Assembly (NCBI GenBank): GCA_963733905.1 | Contig: CAVTEU010000011.1 | Location: 49,779 to 113,778, forward strand | Origin: DATADW01 sp963733905 | GTDB lineage: Bacteria; Actinomycetota; Acidimicrobiia; Spongiisociales; DATADW01 | DNA length: 64,000 nt | Reading direction: 5' to 3' | Shown: one piece after another, positions 8,148 to 18,150 of the stretch | Layout: each line of letters begins with the position of its first letter | How positions within the stretch are numbered: position 1 is the stretch's first letter | Notes under the pieces: model-generated | Told to the model about the DNA's origin: nothing | Seen by the model: the letters and a program-made list of their open reading frames with translations, nothing else | The model's database searches: none | Made by a program: the position numbers and the translations under genes

Positions 8148-9275
8148 ATGACCCGTCGCGAGTACCTGAACTTCGATCTGACGCTGGAAACCGTCGGCGA
8201 CGACGCTCATCGAGCCGCGGTCACGTCATCCCCTGCGGGTGAGACCTCGACCACCTTCAAGGTTCCCTTCAGCCCGCTCGAGATCGAGAACTTCCTGCTG
8301 AGGGTGGGGAGGCCAAGGCGTGGTCTCCGGCGGATCGACTCCCCCGAGATGCACGCCGCCCAGACTTTCGGCTCACGGCTCTACGACACCGTCTTCGCCG
8401 GCGAGGTGGGCACCGCATACCGGCGCAGCCTCGACGCTGCCGAGCGGGAGGGAAAGGGCCTGCGGCTCAGGCTGCGGCTCACCGGGGCTCCCGATTTGGG
8501 CGACCTGCCGTGGGAGTACCTCTACAGCGAGGGACTCGGCGACTTCCTGGTCCTGTCCGACCGCCGTCCGATGGTGCGCTACCCCGAGCTGCCGGTCTCG
8601 GTGCGGCCGCTGCTGGTCGAGGCGCCGCTTCGGATCCTTCTGTTGATTTCCGCTCCTTCCGACTACCCGACATTGGACGTCGAGGCCGAGGAGGCGCGGT
8701 TGCGGGACGCCTTGGCCGGTGTCATCGCCGATGGGCGAGCCGAATTGATGACACTGGAGCGGGCCACGCTGAGCGAACTGCAACGGGCGCTGCGGCGCGA
8801 GGACGTCCACATCCTGCACTACATCGGGCACGGTGGCTTCGACCGCGCCAACGACGAAGGGGTGCTGGTGCTGGAGGACGAGCAGGGGCGGGGGCGGATG
8901 GTGTCGGGGCGAAGCCTGGGAACCATCCTCCATGACCACGACCCGATGCGTCTCCTCGTCCTCAACGCCTGCGAGGGCGCCCGCACCGGGACCGAGGACC
9001 CCTTTGGCGGGGTGGCGCCCGAACTGACCCGACGCGGAGCGCCTGCGGTGGTGGCGATGCAGTTCGAGATCACCGACGGGGCCGCCATCCAGTTCGCCCG
9101 CGAGTTCTACCTGGCGCTGGCCGACGGCTATCCGGTCGATGCCGCCGTCAGCGCGGCCCGCAAGGCCATCTTCGCCGGCGGGAACGACATCGAGTGGGGC
9201 ACCCCGGTCCTCTATCTGCGCGCCCCCAGCGGCGAGGTGTTCGAGATGGCGCCCGCGTCATGGCAACCGTGGTGA
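8148..9275 (+). CDS. CHAT domain protease (caspase-like), CHAT-1
   Basis: A 375-residue protein with a C-terminal CHAT domain, a caspase/separase-related cysteine peptidase. The dyad is visible: His228 in HYIGHGGF and Cys275 in LVLNACEGART. The region before it (residues about 1-150) has the helical LPWEYLYSEG segment often found ahead of CHAT domains; there is no signal peptide or membrane helix, so it should be cytoplasmic. Upstream sequence GGAAGGCGGGAG precedes the ATG. It overlaps the next gene by 16 bases. CHAT proteases in other systems are sensors or activators of cell-death effectors; target here unknown. Confidence 0.88.
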   Translation: MTRREYLNFDLTLETVGDDAHRAAVTSSPAGETSTTFKVPFSPLEIENFLLRVGRPRRGLRRIDSPEMHAAQTFGSRLYDTVFAGEVGTAYRRSLDAAEREGKGLRLRLRLTGAPDLGDLPWEYLYSEGLGDFLVLSDRRPMVRYPELPVSVRPLLVEAPLRILLLISAPSDYPTLDVEAEEARLRDALAGVIADGRAELMTLERATLSELQRALRREDVHILHYIGHGGFDRANDEGVLVLEDEQGRGRMVSGRSLGTILHDHDPMRLLVLNACEGARTGTEDPFGGVAPELTRRGAPAVVAMQFEITDGAAIQFAREFYLALADGYPVDAAVSAARKAIFAGGNDIEWGTPVLYLRAPSGEVFEMAPASWQPW

Positions 9276-10679
9276 CACTGCCCGAGCCGGGACCGCCTGC
9301 AACCAACCCCGGTCCCACCCGAACCCGAGCCGATTCCCGGAACCACAGCCGGGCCCACCCGAGCCGGCACCGCCGGGACCGGAGCCCGAACCCAGAGCCG
9401 GAGCCGGCTCACCGAGCCGGAGCCCGAGCCGAGCCCCTTCCGAGCCGGAGCCGCGCCGCCGTCGACTCTTGCGTCACCATGGCCCAGAGCCATCGAGACC
9501 ACGATGCAGCGGGCGCTCGACGCCGAGGCCAGGGGAGACTGGGGCGGGGCGGTCCGGAATTACGCCGCCGTCCTCGGCGCCGACCCGGGCCGGGTCGATG
9601 CGGCGACCGCGCTGGAACGCGCCGAGCGATCGTCTCCGCGCCGAGGAGTTGCTTGGCCGAAGCTATGGACCTCCAATCGCACGGTCGGATGGACGAGGCG
9701 GCGGACCGCTGGGATCAACTCGAGTCGATCGCTCCCGACATGGTGGACACCGACATGCAGCGCGAGGCGTCGGCACCACCGACCCTCGAGCCGCAGATCG
9801 AGCAACCTCCCCAACGCGTACCCCCGGCACCCGCCGCTCCGCCCCGACGGATCGGAGCGCTGCTGGTGGGTCTCGCCCTGGTAGCGGCCGCCTTCATCGC
9901 CTTCCTTGTCTTGAACCGGGACGACGGAGGGGGCGGCGCGGACACGACCGTCGGCGGGGGCGAGGTCAACGCCGACGCCTTCGCAGTCCGTACCGGGCTC
10001 GGCACCGACTCTCGACGGCAACCCCGCCGAATGGGAACAGGTCCCCGAGTTCAAGGCGGAGACGCCGGTGGCAACAGGTACCGGGTCACCGGCGCTCACC
10101 TTCGGCAGATGGAAGTTGGCCTGGGACGATCGGGCCCTCTACGTGCTGGTGGTCACCAACGACAGCGACATCAGGGAGTTCTTCGGCGAGCCGCACGAAC
10201 TGTGGCAGGGGGACTCGGCCAACTTCGAGTTCGGCCCCGACCCGTCAGGGCTAGGTGACGGGGATCCGCTCCGCGACTCCGACCAGACATGTTCTCCTCG
10301 GGGTCCGCGGCCCTGAGCGGGACGACTCACGTTCTCGGTGCGGTCAACCCGGTGAGCGGCGGCCGCTTCGTCGATTGGGCCGGATTCATCGAGCCAGCCG
10401 GCCATCGAAGGCTTCGTCCACCTCGAGCCCGGGTCCGGCTACGTCCTCGAGGCGGCCATACCCTGGGGTGTCCTCGGAGTGCCAAATCCCCAGCCGGGGA
10501 TGGTGTTCGGAGCCAACCTCAACGTGAGCGACGCCGACTCAGCAGGTCAGTTCGCCGTGATGGTGAGCACCAACGGCAACCGCACCGCCGAGAACCAGGA
10601 CAACCCCGGCACCTGGCACACGCTCGCACTTGCAGGGCTGAGCCAAGACGGAGCAGACGCAGTATCGGCGGTACTGTAG
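9260..10679 (+). CDS. Membrane protein: Pro/Glu-rich linker, TPR-like segment, TM helix, DOMON/CBM9-like domain (multiple frameshifts)
   Basis: Reconstructed by eye from three frames. It opens MATVVTLPEPGPP inside the end of the CHAT-1 gene, continues with an Pro-Glu repeat linker (TEPEPEPSP), a TPR-like helical pair (MQRALDAEARGDWGGAVRNY and MDEAADRWDQLESIAPDM), a transmembrane helix (GALLVGLALVAAAFIAFLVL) and an outer domain with WEQVPEF, FGRWKLAWDDRALYVLVVTN, FEFGPDPSG, YVLEAAIPWGVLG and FGANLNVSDAD, the pattern of CBM9/DOMON-type beta sandwiches that bind sugars or haem. At least five one-base shifts (near 9310, 9640, 10015, 10270, 10400). Overlap with CHAT-1 implies co-translation. Confidence 0.65.
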
Positions 10680-10748
10680 TGCGACGCTTCCCGCCCGAGC
10701 TACGTTGGTGGCTCTTGACCTACCACCTACAACTCGTGACCTACAACC

Positions 10749-10771
10749 GGCTGATCACGAAGTGATCAGCC
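10749..10771. terminator. Perfect palindromic bidirectional terminator-like hairpin
   Basis: GGCTGATCAC, a three-base loop GAA, then GTGATCAGCC: a ten-base perfect stem placed exactly between the convergent DOMON-type gene and the lipase gene, whose stop codon lies inside the right arm. No strong U tract follows on either side. Just before it are two copies of a GACCTACAAC-like motif (10715-10748). Confidence 0.6.
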
Positions 10772-12272
10772 CGGAAGCCACTCCGACAGGCGCTCGGCGA
10801 ACTCGGGGCGGGCGAAGTAGCCGCCGTGGTCGATGCCGTCTCCCTTGGCGAAGACGAGACGGCGGTCCTCGGGGATGGGGAATGCCGGATCGGCGCTCCC
10901 CTCGTAGACACCTGCGGTGGGGACCACCAGGTCGTTGGCCGAATCGGCGAACACCCGGTCCATGACCAGGTTGCGGGCGCTCTTGGCCAGGGTGCGGAGA
11001 CCCGATACCGGGTCATAGTCCGACCCGACGGCGTAGTAGACGGTGTCGGCGGCGGCTCCGGCGTTGAGCTTCTTCAGATATTCGCCGTTCGGGTCCATCG
11101 ATGACAGCCCCGGCAGGCCCTTGAGGGCGGCGCGGCCCAGGACCTTGACCGCGGTGAGGACCGCCTCGAGAACCTCGGTGACCACGGAGGCAGGCCCGGG
11201 CGGGATCACGTTGAGCCAGGTGGTGATCCGGTCGAGGAAGTCGATCATGTGCTCGGGGTCGGCCAGCGGCGTGCCGTGGTTCGGCGTCCCCACGAGCACC
11301 GCTCGGCGCACCCGCAACCCGGGAAGCGGGCCATCGAGCTCGCCTGCGATGGCGCGGGCCACCAGCCCGCCGCGGCTGTGGGCGACGAGGTCCACCTCCA
11401 ACTCGACACCGTCGGGGATGCGGCTGCTCAGCTCGGCGGCGTTGGCCAGCGGGTCCACCGACAGCGACGGGTGGTCGAAGGCCGCCACTCGGCTCTGGTA
11501 CGTGTCGTTGAGTGCACCCAACGATCTCGGGAGGGATCTGGTAGAAGCCGCCGTGCGAGGTCGAGAAGGTGCCGTGGACGAACCAGAGGTTGGGACCCTG
11601 TGCCAGGCGGTCCCAATCGGCGCTCTCCAGCGGGGAGAGGCCCTTGGTCCGATACCCGGCCGGGTCGAAGAGCCTGGTCCCATAAGGCCGGTGCTTCCCT
11701 TCCCATGCTGCGGCGAACTTCTCGCCGACTGCGCCCAGGGCAAGATCGGTGAGCGGGAACACGAGCAGCTTGAGCAGCTTGCCGCCCACCATCCCGACCA
11801 ATCCCCTGTTGGGCGCCCCCTCTGGAGCCGGTGGTGTGACCCGGCGGATGACGAAGCGCTTCGTCCCCGCAGTTCCCCGCACCTCTGGTGGCTGCAGCCC
11901 CCCGGCCTCGTCCACCGGGAAGTGCCAGCTCATCGCCCCGTCCTCGTCCACCGCCAGGACCACTTGGCCGACCTCGGCTCCGAAGTCCGGGGTCTCCAGG
12001 ACCAGGCCCTCCTCGCCCCCGGCGGTTCGCACCTCCTCGTGGGGCAGCGTCGGCGTGATCCCTTCGACCTGGATCTCGATGAGTTGTCTCTCGGCCATGT
12101 CGGTCTCGCGCAACGCATCGACAAAGGCGTCGGTGGCGTCCTCGACGCCGGGCGCCCTGGTCCCACCGGGGACGCCGCCATGGGCGTTGGCATTGCCTCT
12201 GATCCCCGGCGCCGTGATGCGATATCCGGGCGCGACTTGCACCGCGCCCCTGGTCCCGTCGAGTCTCGCCAT
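10766..12272 (-). CDS. Lipase/esterase-type alpha/beta hydrolase, CHAT-associated (frameshifted)
   Basis: About 502 residues after repairing one shift near 11515. The N-terminal part (to about residue 180) is a beta-rich domain (ERQLIEIQVEGITPTLPHEE, KRFVIRRVTPP). The hydrolase core then shows LWFVHGTFSTSHGG (oxyanion region), the nucleophile elbow VAHSRGG, VGTPNHGTPLA, Asp in SANDLVVP and His in GIDHGGYF. This resembles hydrolases repeatedly seen beside CHAT genes. No signal peptide. It sits 19 bases downstream of the CHAT-2 gene on the same strand, so the pair is an operon. Substrate (lipid or other ester) unknown. Confidence 0.78.
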
Positions 12273-12291
12273 TTGCCTCTCCCTGCCTGTA

Positions 12292-14255
12292 TCAGCCCGT
12301 CAGCGTCAATCGAAGGTCCGGATGCCCGTAGAACACGTAGGCGAGCGGGGTCGATGAGGGCGCTCGCCGTCTCCGGGCTTGTAGTGCTGTCGCATCCGGC
12401 GCAGCACCTCCCCCACGGCGATTCCCTCGCCCAAGGCCATCTCGTAGAACTGCAACGCCAGATCGTGGGCGACGGTGTCGTTGACCAGCCACAACGGTGC
12501 GAGGAAACCGCGGCAACCCGAGCCGAGAAAGGCCGGAGCCAGACCACCGGGGTCCCCCAGCATCTCCGAGCCCAGCCCCAACTCGCAACCGTTGAGGAAT
12601 ACGAACGGCTCCTCGGTAGCCACCAATTTGCTCCCGGTCACCCCCATCTGACCCAACCGGAGATCGGCGTCGGAGAGCACGATCCCGCTGTAGCGCGGGT
12701 TCGCCGGATCAACCTCGCCATGGCAGGCGATGTGGATCACCTGGACCGAGACATGGTCGCCCTGCTCGGTGAGACGGTCGTCGAGCAACTCGTCGAGGTC
12801 GGTTGCCGTCGCCGCCCGCCACACGTTGGGGTACTTGGCCGCCAGCGCCTGTCCCTCTTCCTTGGCTTTGGGCAGAGGCCGCTGACCTCGCTCCGCCAGG
12901 TAGTCACCGACCACGAGGGCAAACCGGGCCACGCTCCGTTCCGCCGCGGGCGGCTGGGCAGGGTGGGCGCCGACACGACGTCGCCGGATAGCCGAGGGGA
13001 GCCAGCGGCCGATCCGCACCTGCACGCCGAGGATCGGGGGGAGGTTCTGGTCGACCAACCCATCGGCCAGGTCGATCTCCTGGAGCGAGGCCAGTTCCCA
13101 GGGCACATAGGTGTCGTCGGAGACGAGGAGCAGCGAGGGTGGCCCGCCGGCCGATTGCCAGACCCCCTCGAGGACGTCCCAGAACTCATCGGGAAGGAGC
13201 TTGGCCAGGGTGATCCCAAGCCCGGTGATCGGTGTTGTCGAGCAGCGGGCCGCCGTCGGCGGCGGGGATCTGTCGCAGCACCTGGTCGGCGAAGGTCTGG
13301 GCGCTACCCGTCGGGAGATCGGTCTCCACCACGGCGTCGGGGATGGCAACGTCGTGCGGTGTGGTGAAGGTCCATGAGAGGCGGCGGCCGTCGGGGCTGA
13401 TGAGGGCGGTGACGGTCAGGTCGGGGACGGGACCCTGCGGGGCTGCCGGGATCCCGCTGTTGGCCACCAGGGGCGGGCGCGGTGCCGTCGTGGCGGCGTC
13501 GGCAACCAGGATCTCGCGCCAGGCTCGCGCAACCACCGCCCCAGCCAGGGCGTACTCGACCTGGAGCAGCCCCCAGGTGGGCACGATCGGCGGCCGGGGC
13601 CACCAGTTTGATGACGGCCTTCGCCTGCTCGGGAGCTTCCCGGCGCACCGTGAGCAGTTGCCGGATCCCGTTGGGCGCCTCGAACCCATGGGCGGTCACC
13701 TGGACGACCAGTTCGATCTCATCTCCCATGGTCAGTCGGAGTGCCCCGGTCCCACGGGTGTCGGTCGGGGCGCCGGAGAGCCCGATGGCGAGATCGAAGG
13801 CTTCGCCCGGAGCGACCTGATCGGGAGCATCGAGGGCGGGGTAGGTGACCAGATCGTCGTCGTCGCCCCCGTCCCCGGTCTCGCCGCCGGTGGTGGGTGC
13901 GCTCGGGGAAGAGCCCGCCTCGGGTGGGTCCCTCGCCAGGGCCGGGGACCGCCAGCGCCGACGACCTCGGTCCCGTCGAGGACCACCCCGGACTTGGCCG
14001 GCCAGGTCGCCGGACAGTTCGAGGGTCGGGGATGGCCCCGGTCTCGTGGAGCCCCAGGGCTTCGCGGAGAATCTCGGTGCCGTCGTACCCGGCGATACGG
14101 CCGAGCATCTCCGCCCTGGGCATCGTGTAGTAGTAGGTGGTGTCGAGTTCCCGCCTCCTCACCACCACGTCCACCCCATCGGCGTAGCCCTCGAGGGCGG
14201 CGACGGCGTCGGCGACGGTCAGCGCCGCGTCGAGCGTCAACACGGGACGGATCAC
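12292..14255 (-). CDS. Large CHAT domain protease, CHAT-2 (multiple frameshifts)
   Basis: About 655 residues after repair. GTG at 14255 with GGAGG upstream gives an N-terminal domain (LDAALTVADAVAALEGYADG, YYYTMPRAEMLGRI), then a beta-rich segment (YPALDAPDQVAPGEAFDLAI, LVVQVTAHGFEAPNG), then the CHAT domain with catalytic His in IHIACHGEVD and Cys in VFLNGCELGLG, and an ending FYGHPDLRLTL. Shifts are needed near 14025, 13590, 13225 and 12365. Architecture differs from CHAT-1. No membrane helix seen. First gene of an operon with the lipase-type hydrolase. Confidence 0.75.
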
Positions 14256-14316
14256 ACCCCCTCCTCTCTCCCCCAACCGGATCCGGCACCAGCGACGCTG
14301 ATACCGCCGCCAGAAG

Positions 14317-15090
14317 CTACCGACCGAAGCGCCGTTCCCGTCGTGAGAAATCGCGTAGGGCCCGCAGGAAGTCCACCCGCCTGAAGGCAGGCCAGTAGAC
14401 GTCCACGAAGACGAACTCGGCGTAGGCCGACTGCCAGAGCAGGAACCCGGAGAGCCTCGACTCACCGCTGGTGCGGATCACCAGATCCACCTCGGGGAGA
14501 TCGGGGCGGTACATGTGGGCGGCGAGACCGCCGGCGTCGATCTGGGCGGCCATCTCTGCGGCCGGGACACCCTGGTCGGCCAGTTCGGTCACGACGTCGC
14601 GGCAAGCGTCGACGATCTCCTGGCGCCCCCCATAGCCCATGGCGATGGTGAGATGTAGCGGACCGGACGGTGACTCCTCGCCCGCCTTCTTGGCGGCGGC
14701 GACCAGGTCATCGGGGAGAAGGTCGAGACTGCCGATCACCCCGACGGAGAAGCCGTGGCGTTGCGCCAGCTCGGGCAGCCGCTCGAACAGCTCGATGAGG
14801 ACCTCGAAGTAGGGGTCGAGCTCGACGGCGGGTCGGGTGAGATTCTCCTTGGAGAGCACCCAACCGGTGATGGCGGGCACGGCCAGCTCCTCTGCCCAAC
14901 CGATGACGTCCTCGAATTTCCGCATCCCCGCCCGGTACGACGTCGAGTAGTCGCTCATCCCCTCCGAGCGGGCGTAGCGGCGGTGCCCGTCGAGGATGAT
15001 CCCGAGGTGCCTGGGGAGCCGGGTCCGGTCGAGATCGGACGAGAGCCGGTTCTCGTAGACCCGATATAGGAGCTGTGACGGTCGGGCCAT
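14317..15090 (-). CDS. uppS: Cis-prenyl diphosphate synthase family protein
   Basis: A 257-residue isoprenyl transferase that elongates allylic diphosphates with IPP in cis. Conserved blocks: HLGIILDGHRRYARSEG (first Asp/His), SKENLTRP, a helix rich in LFERLPELA, AMGYGGRQEI, DLVIRTSGESRLSGFLLWQS and YAEFVFVDVYWPAFRRVDFL. The block DGHRRYA replaces the more usual DGNRRWA (Asn to His, Trp to Tyr), which places it in a divergent subgroup, so product chain length is uncertain. ATG at 15090. Frame intact. Confidence 0.85.
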   Translation of the reverse strand: MARPSQLLYRVYENRLSSDLDRTRLPRHLGIILDGHRRYARSEGMSDYSTSYRAGMRKFEDVIGWAEELAVPAITGWVLSKENLTRPAVELDPYFEVLIELFERLPELAQRHGFSVGVIGSLDLLPDDLVAAAKKAGEESPSGPLHLTIAMGYGGRQEIVDACRDVVTELADQGVPAAEMAAQIDAGGLAAHMYRPDLPEVDLVIRTSGESRLSGFLLWQSAYAEFVFVDVYWPAFRRVDFLRALRDFSRRERRFGR

Positions 15091-15101
15091 GGTGCCGAGG
15101 G

Positions 15102-16885
15102 TCAATGGTAGGCCGCCGGCGCATCGGTCGACCCACCATCGTCCGAGTGACCCAACAACTGCTCGGGGATGTCCACCACCTTTGCTCGCAGGTATTCCCC
15201 GAGCGTCTTCGCCTGCGGGTCGAGCCGGGTGGACGATGCCACCCCCTCGCCGAGCAACCCATGGATGACGAAGTTGAGGGCGGCGATATTGGGGAAGGCG
15301 TGCCGCTCGACCTCGAGACCTTCGGTCTCCGGCATGAGTCGACGCAACCGCTCGACGGTGAGGAACGCCTCGAGCCAGCGGTACCCAGCCTCGGTGCGCG
15401 CCCACACACCGAGGTTGGCGTTGCCACCCTTGTCGCCGGACCGGGCGCCCGCCACCACACCCAGCGGCGCCTCACGGGTCGCCATCGGGTCCAGCGGCGG
15501 AGGCTCGGAAGTGGGGAGAGGTTGCGGCGGGTCGAGGCGCGGATGGCGGGTCGGGGACATCGAGCACCGACCCGTCGTCGAGGACCACCCTCTGCTCGAC
15601 GGTTTGGCGAGGGACCGTGGTCGGCCAGTAGACGGCGTATGGCTCGGAGTCCCCCGGCGGGGCGGTCATGGCAAAACCCGGGTAGGAGGCCAGCCCGAGC
15701 TCCACGGCTGCCCGGCTGAAAGCGCGCCCCACCTTCTCGGCGTCGGGGTCCTTGACCGTCACCGAGAGCTGGGCCACGGCCTGGTCGTTGTCCGCCGGGT
15801 CGGGTCGGTCGGACCGCAACCACCTCACCTCGGCGGCGGCAAACCTGTCCCGCCCCCCCAACGCCGCCCAGAGCGCCTCCAGCGCGACCCGCCCCTTCTC
15901 CTCGACGTCGAGCCCGGGCACGAGGAAGGTCACCGTGTTCCGGTAGCCCCCGAGATAGTTGAGCGCCACCTTCACCGTCGCCGGCGGTGGCTCTCCACGC
16001 ACCCCGGTCACCCGGACGCGGTCCGGTCCATCACCGATGAGCCGGATGGTGTCGAAGCGCGCCGTGACATCCGGGTTGAGGTAGCGGGGCCCGCCGATCT
16101 CGTATAGCAGTTGGGCGGTGACCGTCTCGACGGTGACCGCACCCCCGGTGCCGGGGTGCTTGGTGACGACGAAGCTCCCGTCCGGGTCGATCTCGACCAG
16201 AGGGAAGCCGGGGTGTTCCAGCCCCGGGATCTCGTCGAAGAAGCTGAAGTTGCCGCCGGTGCATTGGGCGCCGCACTCGATCACGTGCCCCGCCACCAGG
16301 GCCCCGGCCAGCGCGTCCCAGGTCGTCAGGACCCCACCCGAACCGCCACGCCGCCGGCCCCATCACCAGTGCAGCATCGGTGACCCTTCCCGTGACCACG
16401 ACATCGGCGCCGGCACCGAGGGCGGCGGCGATGCCCCAGCACCCGAGGTAGGCGTTGGCGGTGAGCGGCTCGACGTCCGGGGGCAGGTCGCTCACCGGTG
16501 TCGAGATTGGGGAGCGGTCCCAGGGTCGCCTATGCGGGGCATCAGGTCGTCGCCTTCGACATGAGCGACCCGGGCGCCGACCCCGAGCCGTTCGGCGACG
16601 CCGACAGCTTCTTCGCCAGTACGGCGGGCGCCAACCCCCCGGCGTTGGAGACCACCCGGATCGACCTCTCGATGCAGGTGGGGAGGATCTCCTCCATCTG
16701 CCTGAGGAAGGTCGTTGCGTATCCGCTCTCCGGGTCGCGCATCCGGTTGCGCCACAGGATCGCCATGGTCGAGCTCGGCCAGGTAGTCGCCGGTGAGGAC
16801 GTCGATCGGGACCGCCCTCGACCATCTCGCGCGCCGCTGAGAAGCGGTCGCCGTAGAACCCGGAGCAGTTGGCGACACGCAACAT
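15102..16885 (-). CDS. AtuA family (DUF1446) protein (multiple frameshifts)
   Basis: A protein of about 590 residues after repair, resembling AtuA of acyclic terpene utilisation. N-terminal: LRVANCSGFYGDRFSAAREM, DYLAELTMAIL, VVSNAGGLAP, TGRVTDAALVMGPAAW, GHVIECGAQCTGGNFSFF and GFPLVEID; C-terminal small domain: GARSGDKGGNANLGVW. Shifts are needed near 16800, 16610, 16510, 16330 and 15540. Related proteins lie in leucine/isovalerate and terpene catabolic loci, but no partner genes are present here. The start is uncertain: ATG 16885 fits the family; ATG 16927 lies inside the inverted repeat upstream. Confidence 0.75.
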
Positions 16886-16903
16886 CGAGGCGAACGTACC
16901 GGT

Positions 16904-16948
16904 TTTGGCGTCACCAAACGCGGTCATGGGACGCCGAGTGACGCCAAA
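16904..16948. promoter_or_regulatory. 11-bp perfect inverted repeat between divergent genes
   Basis: TTTGGCGTCAC (16904-16914) and GTGACGCCAAA (16938-16948) form a perfect inverted repeat around a 23-base spacer, in the gap between the leftward AtuA-family gene and the rightward hemolysin III gene. The position suggests an operator or a strong hairpin. No repressor gene sits next to it. Confidence 0.55.
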
Positions 16949-16989
16949 GCGGGTCTTGTTGTCCCCGCGCGCCGTAGTCTTCCCCGACG

Positions 16990-17652
16990 ATGGAGCGGAT
17001 CACCCTCGGGAAGATGCAGAACCCGGTGCGAGGGCTGCTGCATGGGACCGCGGCCGTGCTCTCGCTGGTCGGTCTCGGGGTGCTGGTGGCGCGCACCGCC
17101 CACGACCCGCCCCGGATGTGGGCGATGGTGGTGTTCGGTCTGGCGCTGATCGCGCTCTACACCACAAGCACCATCTACCACTCGGTGCCGTGGCGAGACG
17201 CCATCCGGCAACGGGTGCAGCGGCTCGACCACTCGATGATCTTCGTCCTCATCGCCGGGACGTTCACCCCGCTGGCGGTGGTGGTTCTCGACGGGGGCTG
17301 GCGGGTGGGGATGCTGATCGCGGTGTGGACGGTCGCCGCCATCGGGATCTTGCTCAAGGTGACAGCGCCGGGGATGCACCAGGCATGGTCGGTGACCCTG
17401 ATGGTGCTGCTGGGGTGGGCGGCGCTCATCCCGCTCGGCCAGTGGGCGCAGCGTCTCGGCGGAGCGGCGATCGCTCTGACCCTGGTCGGTGGTCTCGCCT
17501 ACACGATCGGAATGGTGTTCTACGCCACCCGGCGACCCCGGTTGTTCCCCCGGATCTTCTCCTACCACGAGTTGTTCCACGTCCTCGTGGTGGTGGGGAG
17601 CGTCGCCCACTTCGTGGTGGTGCTCCACTACGTGGTGCCCTACTCCGGTTGA
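16990..17652 (+). CDS. trhA: Hemolysin III / TrhA family membrane protein
   Basis: A 220-residue seven-helix protein of the PAQR/hemolysin III superfamily. The metal-site residues are seen: Ser/His in STIYHSVPWRD, LDHSMIFVLIAGTFTPLAV with the key Asp/His, and the C-terminal HELFHVLVVVGSVAHF with two histidines. Bacterial members influence membrane-lipid homeostasis. The ATG at 16990 lacks a clear Shine-Dalgarno; an internal ATG at 17014 is possible. Convergent with the next lipoprotein gene. Confidence 0.88.
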   Translation: MERITLGKMQNPVRGLLHGTAAVLSLVGLGVLVARTAHDPPRMWAMVVFGLALIALYTTSTIYHSVPWRDAIRQRVQRLDHSMIFVLIAGTFTPLAVVVLDGGWRVGMLIAVWTVAAIGILLKVTAPGMHQAWSVTLMVLLGWAALIPLGQWAQRLGGAAIALTLVGGLAYTIGMVFYATRRPRLFPRIFSYHELFHVLVVVGSVAHFVVVLHYVVPYSG

Positions 17653-17678
17653 TCGCGAGTGGTTTGCCCGCCGCCATC

Positions 17679-18150
17679 TCAGCAGTCGATGGTGGGCCCG
17701 CCGACCACGGCGAGGACCGGGGATGAGCGCCGCCAGGAGCCCGTCCATCTCGGCGCCGACGTCGTCGTCCTGGAAGAGGTAGCCGAACCGCACCTCGAGC
17801 TCGTTCTTCGCCTCCTCGAGTTCGCCGGCCAACTCCGGTTCGGCGGGTCGCACCGCATCCATGAGGAGGTGGATGGTGTCGTGTGACCGTGCGTAGAAGA
17901 GCGACCTGGCGGCCACCGCCCGGCCCGCAGTCAACTCTGCCGACGTCTCGCACAAGCCGGCGACCATCTCGGATAGCTGGGCGGCGTCGGGTGCTCCGGT
18001 GATCACGATGGTGGTGGGTGTGGGGAGCGTCGTACCGGTGGTGGTGCCGGTTGTGATGCCGGTTGCGGTGGACTCAGCGACCGTCGCAGACCCGGACCCA
18101 CCGCAGGCGGCGACCACCAGGACTGCGCCGGCGATCAGCCTCGCCACCAC
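17679..18150 (-). CDS. Putative lipoprotein, unknown function (frameshifted near end)
   Basis: Starts at GTG 18150 with signal ARLIAGAVLVVAAC and a lipobox, a Thr-rich spacer (TGITTGTTTGTTLPTPTT), then a helical, acidic domain of about 90 residues (AQLSEMVAGLCETSAELTAG, HDTIHLLMDAVRPAEPEL). The frame shown by the body runs on without stopping; the ending VLAVVGGPTIDC followed by TGA at 17679 lies one base off, so an indel sits near 17725. It overlaps the end of pepP by 16 bases. A similar helical lipoprotein is at 28251-28747. Confidence 0.68.

Noticed and set aside
9260..9480. A short tandem-repeat locus unrelated to coding
   Set aside because: The CCGAGC-rich repeats translate as a Pro/Glu linker in frame with the following TPR-like segment after repair.
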